Positions 1 through 7,197 of a stretch of DNA of 16,661 bases are shown here, piece after piece (the first letter of the stretch is position 1; every line of letters starts with the position of its first letter). The notes beneath the pieces are model-generated. The model ran no database searches. It was not told where the DNA came from and saw nothing but the letters and a program-made list of their open reading frames with translations. Position numbers and translations under genes: made by a program. The stretch is from Irpex lacteus (lineage: Eukaryota; Basidiomycota; Agaricomycetes; Polyporales; Irpicaceae): positions 1-16,661 of the forward strand of contig MQVO02000184.1 of assembly GCA_001986395.2 (NCBI GenBank). The letters run 5' to 3'.

Positions 1-1578
1 TCCCAGGGCTAGGGCAGAAGCCAACCCCAGCTCCCGCGACAAAGGGAAAGGGGGTAGATATGACGAAAGTCAAATGCTTCAAGTGTAATCAGATGGGGCA
101 CTACGCTAGTGCCCACGACCAACCGGGGTTCAGAGCGATGAATGAATCCGACCCCGTCGAAAACAATGATGCGGAAGCATCTGGAGTGCACGACCCGAAG
201 ACGGCGTCACTGTCGTCGACGATAGGTCAGATGTCGATGAGGTGCCTGACGGCACCCAATACGAATCGGACGAACACAACGTAGTTTCAGTACGAGGAGT
301 ACGAATTCGATAACGAATACTACGACGACAGTAGCTCGGACAACGAGCGATACAACGCAATGAGCACGGATGATATCGGGCTGGAGGCTCCTCTTCGAGG
401 AGGCAAGATGTGACCAGTGACGACGAAAGAGCGCACGCTGCCGCGGAATCCAGCCATAGGATCATGCCGGACACTCCCCTCAACGAGGATAACCTCGACG
501 ACATGAGGCGCGAGTTGGAATACGATGAATTCGTCGAGGCAACTCGACAAACTATCGAAACGATGCATACGAGTATCCTAGTGGGATACATGAGACATCT
601 ACGTATTCGTCGAGTAATCGACATGTTCATTACGCAAAACCGCTATCCTACAGGCCGGAGACTCGTTGGCCAGCAACGAGGATCGTGGACCACTTGAGGG
701 TATCGACGAGTTCCGCGATGGACTCGAGGAAATCCCCTGGCTCCCATGGACCGCAGGAGGTTCCAGAGCCTGTGGACCGTAGTCGGAGCGGTGCTGCAGG
801 ACGCAGCAGATACGCGCACCGACCTCGGGTCACTCTGGATGGAGATTGACGAGTTGGCCACAGAGGACAACCCTATCCTCGAGACCATTGAGGAACAGCG
901 AAGAGAAGAACGGCAACGTTCTGACCTCTGGATGGAACGACTGGGCCTACGCCCCGAGGAAGAGGCGGCTGATGAGGTCAGCCTTGGACAGAACCAAACC
1001 CAGACTGGGAGTATGCAAGGGGCCTAGTTGTCCACCGACAACAGATGTTGGAAAGAGAGCGACTAGAGTCGCTTGAGGAGAGCGCGGAGGATGAGCCCCC
1101 CGCGTTGCAAGACATATCTGATACTGAGGACGATGAGAGCGTGGCTGACGGCCACGAAGAAGCGTCCACCGAGGAAGAGGACTCGCCAGCGGTGGTATGG
1201 CTGTATGCTACCCCTCCCAATCACCGGAGGAATCCGAGATTGGATCACCACCATCCTCGGCCTACGGGGATGCTGAAGACGAAGAGGAGGGGGCAACCCC
1301 TCATGACGAGCAACCACCCGCGGAGCTGTATCACTCAAGTGATGAAGAGCTCTATTGGCAGCACGTCGCTGAAGTCGACGGAGTGGAGGTCCCCCATGGG
1401 CCCCCACCGAACTCATGGACGGCATGAGGGTGGACGCCGACGCTAACGCATCGCTGAGGAGCATGACAGAGGAGCGAGGACAGCGAGCTGCCATGAGGGT
1501 CACGGGACAAGCTCGTCCCAGACCCAGCCTACCATCTCGTTGTGTCACGATAAGTGGCAGTATCAACGGTTTGAAAGG
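1..1578 (+). pseudogene. Broken Gag C-terminal region with acidic linker (element 1)
   Basis: The reading frame is open from base 3 through a zinc knuckle at 75-116, so Gag continues from outside the window. Downstream, acidic coding-like sequence hops between frames: frame 3 to about 205, frame 2 at about 212-280, frame 3 at 285-411, frame 2 at 410 to about 640, frame 3 at about 642-745, frame 2 at 746-1027, frame 1 at 1045 to about 1195, frame 3 at 1197-1427, and frame 2 at 1415-1578. Each segment is rich in Asp, Glu and Ser and reads as one continuous linker if small indels are assumed. The last segment reads into the strand just before the protease active site, which is in frame 1. No separate gene is supported here. 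It could be true decay, uncorrected sequencing indels or, less likely, unrecognised introns. Confidence 0.6.
75..116 (+). other. Zinc knuckle of Gag nucleocapsid, last ligand changed
   Basis: The residues CFKCNQMGHYASAH fit the retroviral nucleocapsid pattern C-X2-C-X4-H-X4-C, except that the fourth ligand (codon 114-116, CAC) is His. In the family this motif binds zinc and packages RNA. His can ligate zinc, but CCHH is not the normal form. In view of the frame damage just downstream, a small deletion that removed the Cys is also possible. Confidence 0.7.
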
Positions 1579-1980
1579 GTGATACTGCTCGACAGCGGAT
1601 CGAGCATTAACGCAATAAGCCCCGCGTTTGCTACTGTGGCAAACATAAGCGGGTTCCCGCTGGAGAAACCGATAGGACTCCAGCTGGGGTGCGTAGGAAG
1701 CCGATCAAAGATCAACTACGGCACCGAGCAATCACTCACCGTAGGGAACTCGAAGTTCCCCGTATACTTCGATGTGGTAAACATCGACCACTACGACATG
1801 GTTCTGGGAATCCCGTTCATGAAAATGAACAAAGTCACAATGGACTTCGAGAAAGGGACCATCCGCTTCGGCACTACCCCAGTACCTTCGCTAGGGGGGG
1901 AGGAGGAGCCAAAGAAGATGACAAGAAGGGGATTGAAGGGCAAACAAAAGGAGACTCGAGCGACAAGTTCGAAGGAATGA
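1540..1980 (+). CDS. Aspartic protease domain of element 1, ending at TGA-CTAG
   Basis: This is a retropepsin-type protease that would cleave the Gag and Pol polyproteins inside the particle. The catalytic triplet is at 1591-1599 in the context LLDSGSSINAISP, followed by beta-strand-like sequence and the second hallmark VLGIPFMK near 1801-1821, which matches the ILG motif. The length fits a single retropepsin domain plus a basic tail. No credible own start exists: the codon at 1540 is TTG. The upstream homologous strand (CVTISGSING) lies in frame 2, so the domain was fed from Gag across a frame change near 1571-1579. The ORF ends at TGA 1978-1980, immediately followed by CTAG, and the same frame stays open to 5268. 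Protease and reverse transcriptase are thus separated by this one stop only. Confidence 0.8.
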   Translation: MCHDKWQYQRFERVILLDSGSSINAISPAFATVANISGFPLEKPIGLQLGCVGSRSKINYGTEQSLTVGNSKFPVYFDVVNIDHYDMVLGIPFMKMNKVTMDFEKGTIRFGTTPVPSLGGEEEPKKMTRRGLKGKQKETRATSSKE

Positions 1981-1984
1981 CTAG
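1978..1984 (+). promoter_or_regulatory. Candidate stop-codon readthrough site TGA-CTAG
   Basis: The stop TGA at 1978-1980 is followed directly by CTAG. UGA followed by CUA is a well-established leaky stop context in fungi and animals. It is the only stop in frame 1 from the protease to 5268. Readthrough would yield protease-RT-RNase H-integrase as an extension of Gag-protease. The alternative is a plain CGA-to-TGA transition at a CpG. The sequence shows the context; function is inferred. Confidence 0.5.
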
Positions 1985-4900
1985 AGGATCCAGGGGAGAG
2001 ATCTCCTGGAGCCCCCGAATCATCAAACTCCCTACACGTCCATCCCCCATCTCTACAGCTCAATAGCCAATCCACCAAATACAACGCCGAAGACATTCCC
2101 ACATTGCGACAGCAATGGCTGAAAGAATACGAAGATATGTTATCGGGGGTGCCCGAAAAACTGCCACCGATGAGGGAAATCAACCACACGATACCTATCA
2201 TCGACGAGAAACACCAATACCGATACCATACGCCCAGGTGCCCGGACGCACTGAAGCCTAAACTGCTGGAGAAAATCCAGCGATACGTGAGGGCTGGATG
2301 GTGGACGTTCCAGAATGTCCCCCAGGCAGCCCCCATGCTATGCCTGCCCAAAAAGGACGGGTCACTCCGCACCGTGTTCGATTGCCGGCAACGGAACGAT
2401 AACACGATTCACGACGTCTCTCCGTTCCCAGACCAGGAACAAATAAGGATGGACGTCGCGCGGGCCAAGTACCGGTCGAAGATTGACTTGTCTGACGCGT
2501 ACGAACAGGTGCGAATAGTACCTGAAGACGTGTGGAAGACGGCATTCTCGACGGTATATGGGACGATGCTGAGCCAAGTAATGCAACAAGGCGACTGCAA
2601 CGCCCCATCCACCTTCCAACGGTTGATGACACACATCTTCCGCGAGCACATCGGGAAGTTCCTGCACGTGTACCTCGACGACATATTCGTGTTCTCGGAC
2701 ACGATAGAGGAACACCAGGAACACCTCAGGGCGGTGTTCGAGTGTCTGCGAAAAGCAGAATTGTACTTGAAGGCGTCGAAATGCGACTTGTACTCGGAAA
2801 GGACCGACTGCCTAGGTCACATTATCGACGAGCAGGGACTGCACGCAAGTGCAGATAAAATGGCCAAGATACGCGAATGGCGCACGCCAAGGGACTATGG
2901 AGACATCCAACGGTTCCTTGGTCTAGTGCAATACCTCGCGCACTTCATGCCCGATGTGTCGTCCTTCACGGGACCGTTGGCCGAGATATCCAGAAATGGA
3001 CATGCATTCCAGTGGAGACCCTTGCACGAAAAGTGCTTCCAGTCGATAAAAGACTTAGCGTGCAAGGTCCCAATACTCAAGCCAGTGGATCCCCGAACTG
3101 GGGAACCGATTTGGGTGATATGCGACGCCTCCGTATATGGAGTCGGCGCTGTGTACGGACAAGGACCTGAGTGGCACAACTGTCGCCCCGCAGGCTTCAT
3201 GTCGAAGAAGTTCACAGCCGCACAGCATGCGTATCGCGTGTTCGAGATAGAAATGATAGCCATATTGGAGGCCCTCCTTAAGTGGGAGGATAAGCTTCTA
3301 GGATATCCCATAACGATCGTCACCGATCACAAGGCCCTTGAGTTCTTTAAGACTCAAGCGAACTTCAATCCTCGGCAAACGAGGTGGATGGAATATCTCG
3401 AACGCTTTAACTACAAGATCATGTATGTTAAAGGGGACTCGAATAGAGTCGCAGACTGCCTGTCTAGGTACTACATCAACGACAAGGATGGGGAAACCCA
3501 TAACTATGACAACTACGTTAACGCGGACGCGCGATTCGACCCGGAAGGAGACGAATTGCCCCTGGAACGACGAGAGGAACTCCGGTCAGTACGACTGAGA
3601 AGGTCCCCGAGACACCTCGTCGCGAAGGAAGAGTTGGAAGAACGAAGAGCTGAGGCGCAGGAGCTCAAGGAGAACCAGGAGGATCCTACGCCCACGGAGC
3701 ATGACGAGGACGTAGAACCCCTGCCCCACAAGCTTCAGCGGATCCAGGAGATGGCGGAAGCCATCAAAATTGGGTACTCCAACGACGCGATGTTCAGTAA
3801 GGTGGCGAAAGCTCCCGAGGAACATCCCGCCTTCAGTGAGAGGGATGGTTACCTCTTCACTAAGAACCGCCTCGGTCAGGAGGTTATGTGCATACCCCGG
3901 GTTAAGCTGGGGAACCGCGCCCTTATAGACGTTGTTATTGACAACGCTCACACCACCATAGGTCACTTCGGACACCGTAAGACGGGGGAGTACATCCGCC
4001 GCTGGTACTGGTGGCCGACGCTTGGCAACGACGTGCTCAAGTTCTGCCTGTCATGCGGAACCTGCCAGACCACCAAGCCGAGCAACCAGGCCCCAGCGGG
4101 ACTGCTACACTCAATGCCGATCCCTACGTACCCCTGGCAGTCCATCTCCATGGATTTCTTGGGCCCGTTTCCCCCATGCCAAGGATTCGACTACCTATGG
4201 GTAGTGATGTGTCGACTCACGTCGACGGTACACTTAATCCCCACGACAACCAAGGTGAAGGCCAGCGAGCTCGCCTGGATGTACGTTAGGGACATAGTAA
4301 GGCTACATGGGGTAGCTGAATCGATCGTGAGCGACCGCGATTCGAAGTTCACGTCGGCCTTCTGGAAGGAAGTACACCGACTGCTGGGCACAAGGCTACT
4401 AATGTCGACAGCCTTCCATCCCCAGACGGATGGATCGACAGAACGGGCGAACCGTTCAATCATACAGGTGCTACGAGCCCTGGTAAAGCCGGACCAGTCC
4501 GACTGGGTTAACCAGTTGCCAATGACCGAGTTCGCACTGAACTCGTCCACCAACAGCTCATCGAAATTCGCCCCGTTCGAGCTCACTCAAGGGTACTTGC
4601 CACGGATGACTCAACGGGTCCCACACAGCTCCCTACCGGGAGTAAAAGCGTTCACAGATCAAGCAATTGATAACCTAGAGATGGCGCACGACGCCATCAT
4701 CGAGAGCAGGGTGTACCAGACGTACCATGCGAACAAACGAAGAAGAGACGAAAGTCTCCTGCATGGTGTAGAAAACAAGATACAGGAAGGGGACCTAGTG
4801 TACCTATCTACGGAGAACCTTAACCTTCCGAAAGGAAGGGCGAAGAAGCTACTTCCCAGGTACATAGGCCCATACGAGGTCATAAAGGCTCACGCCGAGA

Positions 4901-5268
4901 CCTCCAATTACACGCTGAGACTGCCGGAGGACCTCGCCAAGAGGCGAATACATCCGACATTCCACGTCTCCAAACTCAGGAGACACGAGCCCAACGACGA
5001 TAGGCTCTTCCCGCACCGTGAGGTGCGACGATACTACGACTTGGGTAACCCCAAGGATGGAGAGTGGTCCGTCGACGAGATAATCGACCATAAATGGACC
5101 CGAAATAAACTTACTTTCCTGGTAAGATGGGATCTCGGCGACGAGACTTGGGAACCGGTTGAACACGTCCAGGACTGTAGTGCCCTCGACGGGTATCTGG
5201 AGTTGTTGGGCGTGGGCGACGTTAAGGACATCCCGAAGGATAAGCCGAAACCCCGACGCCGGGGTTAG
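1981..5268 (+). CDS. Pol of element 1: reverse transcriptase, RNase H, integrase, chromodomain
   Basis: This frame codes for the enzymes that copy the element's RNA into DNA and insert it. It is open for 1095 codons right after the TGA at 1978; the first ATG is at 2137, already near the RT start, so expression as a fusion is more likely than independent initiation. RT spans about 2160-2860 with catalytic YLDD at 2671-2682. RNase H follows with acidic residues at 3124 (ICDAS), 3250 (FEIEM), 3325 (VTDHK) and 3454 (ADCLSR). A charged linker leads to integrase: zinc-binding His at 3949 and 3964 and Cys at 4054 and 4063, then catalytic Asp 4153, Asp 4333 and Glu 4441, the last pair with exact DD35E spacing. 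A GPY motif is at 4867-4875, and a chromodomain lies at about 5062-5210 (WSVDEII, FLVRW, ETWEP). All catalytic residues are present, so it may be functional. In integrase, the usual VDR of the second strand is MCR at 4207. Confidence 0.93.
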   Translation, partial: LEDPGERSPGAPESSNSLHVHPPSLQLNSQSTKYNAEDIPTLRQQWLKEYEDMLSGVPEKLPPMREINHTIPIIDEKHQYRYHTPRCPDALKPKLLEKIQRYVRAGWWTFQNVPQAAPMLCLPKKDGSLRTVFDCRQRNDNTIHDVSPFPDQEQIRMDVARAKYRSKIDLSDAYEQVRIVPEDVWKTAFSTVYGTMLSQVMQQGDCNAPSTFQRLMTHIFREHIGKFLHVYLDDIFVFSDTIEEHQEHLRAVFECLRKAELYLKASKCDLYSERTDCLGHIIDEQGLHASADKMAKIREWRTPRDYGDIQRFLGLVQYLAHFMPDVSSFTGPLAEISRNGHAFQWRPLHEKCFQSIKDLACKVPILKPVDPRTGEPIWVICDASVYGVGAVYGQGPEWHNCRPAGFMSKKFTAAQHAYRVFEIEMIAILEALLKWEDKLLGYPITIVTDHKALEFFKTQANFNPRQTRWMEYLERFNYKIMYVKGDSNRVADCLSRYYINDKDGETHNYDNYVNADARFDPEGDELPLERREELRSVRLRRSPRHLVAKEELEERRAEAQELKENQEDPTPTEHDEDVEPLPHKLQRIQEMAEAIKIGYSNDAMFSKVAKAPEEHPAFSERDGYLFTKNRLGQEVMCIPRVKLGNRALIDVVIDNAHTTIGHFGHRKTGEYIRRWYWWPTLGNDVLKFCLSCGTCQTTKPSNQAPAGLLHSMPIPTYPWQSISMDFLGPFPPCQGFDYLWVVMCRLTSTVHLIPTTTKVKASELAWMYVRDIVRLHGVAESIVSDRDSKFTSAFWKEVHRLLGTRLLMSTAFHPQTDGSTERANRSIIQVLRALVKPDQSDWVNQLPMTEFALNSSTNSSSKFAPFELTQGYLPRMTQRVPHSSLPGVKAFTDQAIDNLEMAHDAIIESRVYQTYHANKRRRDESLLHGVENKIQEGDLVYLSTENLNLPKGRAKKLLPRYIGPYEVIKAHAETSNYTLRLPEDLAKRRIHPTFHVSKLRRHEPNDDRLFPHREVRRYYDLGNPKDGEWSVDEIIDHKWTRNKLTFLVRWDLGDETWEPVEHVQDCSALDGYLELLGVGDVKDIPKDKPKPRRRG

Positions 5269-5293
5269 ATAAGATAACGCCGCGATTAGATAA
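5265..5293 (+). repeat. Direct repeat TTAGATAA across the pol stop
   Basis: TTAGATAA occurs at 5265-5272, overlapping the pol stop TAG, and again at 5286-5293. Related flanking bases (AT..CG.CGC) suggest a roughly 16-base imperfect repeat with 21-base spacing. Its role is unknown and it may be chance. Confidence 0.35.
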
Positions 5294-5480
5294 ATCGACG
5301 CGCAAGCGCCGTACGGCCAAACAAATTAGAAAATCATCAATTTACGGGCGGCTACACTTAACCGACTCACTTCGCCGCCAACCACCACCACAACCTCCCC
5401 AAAAACCCAGACGTGGCAACGCGTGCACCCACACACCCGCCTTACCACACCTACCACGCCAGCGAGTGGCTCCCGCCGCT
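5269..5480. other. Spacer between pol of element 1 and coiled-coil ORF
   Basis: This is a 212-base gap. It starts with an AT-leaning stretch containing the TTAGATAA repeat, then becomes rich in C and A (about 5370-5470), resembling an ORF leader. I see no polypurine tract, no LTR ends and no obvious TATA box. It could hold a weak promoter or a reinitiation leader for the downstream ORF. Confidence 0.5.
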
Positions 5481-6632
5481 ATGAGCGACGAGGAGCAAGG
5501 ACGAGGACGCTCCAGAAGGAGCAAATCTCTCAGCAAGACCCCGCGACACGCAAGTGTCGAGATGGCGGACACGACTCCGTCGTTACCCACCATCCGAACC
5601 CCATCCCCAGACGCGACCGTCTCTCTCGGCAACGACTCCGACCGAGAAGACATTCGCTCACCGTCACCCACATTGTCGTCGACGGCGATGTCGTCTTCGT
5701 CGCGCAAGCGACCTCACGAGTCGTCATCGCCGCCTAGGGGGGAGGAAGAAGGGGAATCAACGTCTGCGGAAGCAGACTCAAGCAGACGGTCGTTGGACGA
5801 CGACCTAAGACGAGCGCGGGAGAGGTACAAGGACCTCAAGGCCGATTACGCCAGCCTGCGTCGCGACTACGACACTTTACGTCGGGACAACCGACGGCTC
5901 AGGGACGAACGGCAGGATGCTGAGATCAAGGCATCCAACCACAAAATAGAGGCCGACTCGTGGAAGGGAGGAGTCGACAGACTCAGCACGACGCTCAAGT
6001 ACCAAGAATACAAGAGCGAACAGCTGCGAAGGGAGCTCGTTACCAGAGGACGAGCACGGTCCCCCCAACACGAGTCCAGCAAACACGCTCACGTAAGTGA
6101 GCAAGAACTCCTCAAGGAGATCGCCATGTACGAGATCTCCAGGGACATCTACGGCGACTACGAGAGCGAGTCGGAAGACTGGGAGGTATACGTTCCCCCC
6201 AAGTCGAAGAAGAAGAAGTCCTTCCCAAAGGCAACGCAGCGAGCGCATCAACCAATGACAGTTGACAAGCCCGCGACGCCTCCGGAGACCTCACGGACTC
6301 CACTCGAAGAACGCATCGCACCACGACCACCGCAAGGTGGTAACTTCTACCCTCGGGACAACGGGAGAGTCAGGGCATCCAGCCCCCCTCCCAGACAACC
6401 TGCATCTTCCCTAACGGGAAGGCCCACGATGGAGACCAGCGAGTTCCCCCGGGAACAAATGGCTCCCCTGCTCGACAGGAACGGCAATCGTATCGCGTTC
6501 GACACCCCCCGCTCGGGATGGTGTCTCGTGTACGGTAGACCCATGCCCTTAGGGTCACCGTTCCCCGACATGCGCCCGGACGTGTCGATGATCAATCCGT
6601 TGACCGGCACCTACTGTGACCTGGTAGGGTAG
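5481..6632 (+). CDS. Unrecognised 383-aa coiled-coil protein downstream of pol
   Basis: The start is the ATG at 5481; the frame is open slightly upstream but without ATG. Residues 1-95 are Ser/Arg/Glu/Pro-rich and probably disordered, including an RGRSRRSKS basic patch and a KRP patch that could act as nuclear signals. Residues about 100-195 form a strong predicted coiled coil, with repeated L-R-R-D-Y/N-x-x-L-R heptads near 5820-5910 and later LKYQEYKSEQLRREL. A second helix-prone acidic part follows (YGDYESESEDWEVYVPP), then a KKKK basic cluster near 6210 and a Pro-rich segment. The C-terminal 60 residues are compact and aromatic (SGWCLVYGRPMPLGSP) and may be a folded tail. No membrane segment or signal peptide is seen, so it is not a classic Env. 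No zinc knuckle or Gag homology was recognised. It may be an accessory or Gag-like structural protein of element 1, or the leading ORF of another element. I do not recognise the family. Confidence 0.75.
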   Translation: MSDEEQGRGRSRRSKSLSKTPRHASVEMADTTPSLPTIRTPSPDATVSLGNDSDREDIRSPSPTLSSTAMSSSSRKRPHESSSPPRGEEEGESTSAEADSSRRSLDDDLRRARERYKDLKADYASLRRDYDTLRRDNRRLRDERQDAEIKASNHKIEADSWKGGVDRLSTTLKYQEYKSEQLRRELVTRGRARSPQHESSKHAHVSEQELLKEIAMYEISRDIYGDYESESEDWEVYVPPKSKKKKSFPKATQRAHQPMTVDKPATPPETSRTPLEERIAPRPPQGGNFYPRDNGRVRASSPPPRQPASSLTGRPTMETSEFPREQMAPLLDRNGNRIAFDTPRSGWCLVYGRPMPLGSPFPDMRPDVSMINPLTGTYCDLVG

Positions 6633-6654
6633 TTAAGTTCCCATCGAGCGCTCG

Positions 6655-6690
6655 TAGATCAATATTTCCTTTATTTTTCGCATTTGTTAC
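6655..6690. promoter_or_regulatory. AT-rich patch, possible promoter or polyadenylation zone
   Basis: A run including AATATTTCC and TTTATTTTT interrupts an otherwise GC-balanced region just after the stop at 6632 and before the hairpin cluster. In LTR elements the U3/R region carries both promoter and polyadenylation signals. No exact TATAAA or AATAAA is present, so this is suggestive only. Confidence 0.25.
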
Positions 6691-6699
6691 GATAACCCT

Positions 6700-6731
6700 A
6701 ACATGAGTCTGCCTCATGGACGCCTCATGTT
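6700..6731. repeat. Inverted repeat AACATGAG/CTCATGTT
   Basis: AACATGAG at 6700-6707 pairs perfectly with CTCATGTT at 6724-6731. A further CTCATG at 6713-6718 offers an alternative short stem, and GCCTCATG is directly repeated at 6711-6718 and 6722-6729. It may be a transcript-end structure or a protein-binding site; no function is assigned. Confidence 0.5.
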
Positions 6732-6846
6732 GTAGACTTACTTCTGTCGTAGCCGACATCTGAATAGACATCTCTTCTTTCCCACAACGTCTTCGCTAGA
6801 GCTACGCTCGCGGAGGCATAGAGAGAGGCGATCTATCTACCAACTT

Positions 6847-6879
6847 CGTCTTCGCAGCACTAGGCGCTGCGAGAAGACG
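6847..6879. repeat. Strong hairpin, 12-bp stem with a 2-base bulge
   Basis: CGTCTTCGCAGC at 6847-6858 pairs with GCTGCG at 6866-6871 and AAGACG at 6874-6879, leaving a 7-base loop and a two-base bulge. This is by far the best stem in the inter-element gap. In an RNA leader it could serve packaging, dimerisation or translation control; that is inference. Confidence 0.6.
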
Positions 6880-6883
6880 TCCG

Positions 6884-6901
6884 ACTGCCCGATTAGGCAG
6901 T
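6884..6901. repeat. Short hairpin ACTGCC/GGCAGT
   Basis: ACTGCC at 6884-6889 pairs with GGCAGT at 6896-6901 around a 6-base loop, four bases after the larger hairpin. The tandem arrangement suggests one structured RNA element of about 55 bases. Confidence 0.5.
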
Positions 6902-7197
6902 TATCTTAATTCTACACCTCTGGTTCCTTGCGTCCGCCAGGACGACTCGCGGTCGATCCACCCAGATCTGCGACCGCTCGCGTTGAGCGTCACAGAGGTG
7001 GACACACTGGGAAATCGACCGTACCGGCCGACGCAGACCCAATATCCATCATTACCTTCATCCCAATTCATTCCGACACAAAGGAAAATCGTTTCGACTT
7101 CGCTGAACTCTCGAGAAATCTCGCTAGACGTCGGACTCTTCAGCTATTCCTCGAGAGCCTTCACTTCAGCTCGAAACCTCCCTCATCATCCGTCGAC

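Larger units (their letters stand above)
1..6632 (+). mobile_element. Ty3/Gypsy chromovirus element 1, left end outside window
   Basis: The order zinc knuckle, acidic linker, aspartic protease, reverse transcriptase, RNase H, integrase and chromodomain defines a Ty3/Gypsy element of the chromovirus group. The 5' LTR and most of gag lie left of the window. The right limit is uncertain: pol ends at 5268, and I extend the element to 6632 only because the coiled-coil ORF follows on the same strand after 212 bases with no visible LTR between them. No TG...CA-bounded repeat pair, polypurine tract or target-site duplication could be identified, so both boundaries are inference. The RT and integrase differ strongly from those of element 2, so the two are different families and not a duplicated copy. 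Confidence 0.75.
6633..7197. other. Non-coding junction between the two elements, candidate LTR/leader
   Basis: This 565-base interval lies between the coiled-coil ORF and the first ATG of element 2 Gag. It starts with an AT-rich patch (6655-6690, including TTTATTTTT), the only such patch nearby and a plausible poly(A) or promoter zone, followed by inverted repeats at 6700-6731, 6847-6879 and 6884-6901. From about 7030 it looks like a 5' leader rich in C and T. The frame of Gag is open back to about 6928 without an ATG. An LTR of element 1, element 2 or both should lie here, but I could not match any part to another copy in the window, and no primer binding site for a tRNA was recognised. Confidence 0.5.

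Noticed and set aside
1571..1579. Programmed frameshift between Gag and protease of element 1
   Set aside because: The direction is -1 but no canonical slippery heptamer is in frame, and many other frame changes lie just upstream, so this is more likely one of the indels.
1791..2405. Minus-strand ORF of 204 codons, and other minus-strand ORFs up to about 180 codons
   Set aside because: They lie antisense to clear protease, RT, RNase H or Gag coding sequence, show no protein-family pattern, and are expected shadows in GC-rich coding DNA.
5481..6632. Envelope protein
   Set aside because: There is no signal peptide, no transmembrane segment, and the protein is coiled-coil and charged, so the env position alone does not support it.
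6928..7197. Extension of element 2 Gag upstream of ATG 7198
   Set aside because: The frame is open but has no ATG, and its composition looks like leader sequence, so the ATG at 7198 was chosen.
6633..7197. tRNA gene or tRNA primer binding site
   Set aside because: No cloverleaf was found, and no stretch starting with TGG matched the 3' end of a tRNA well enough to support a call.
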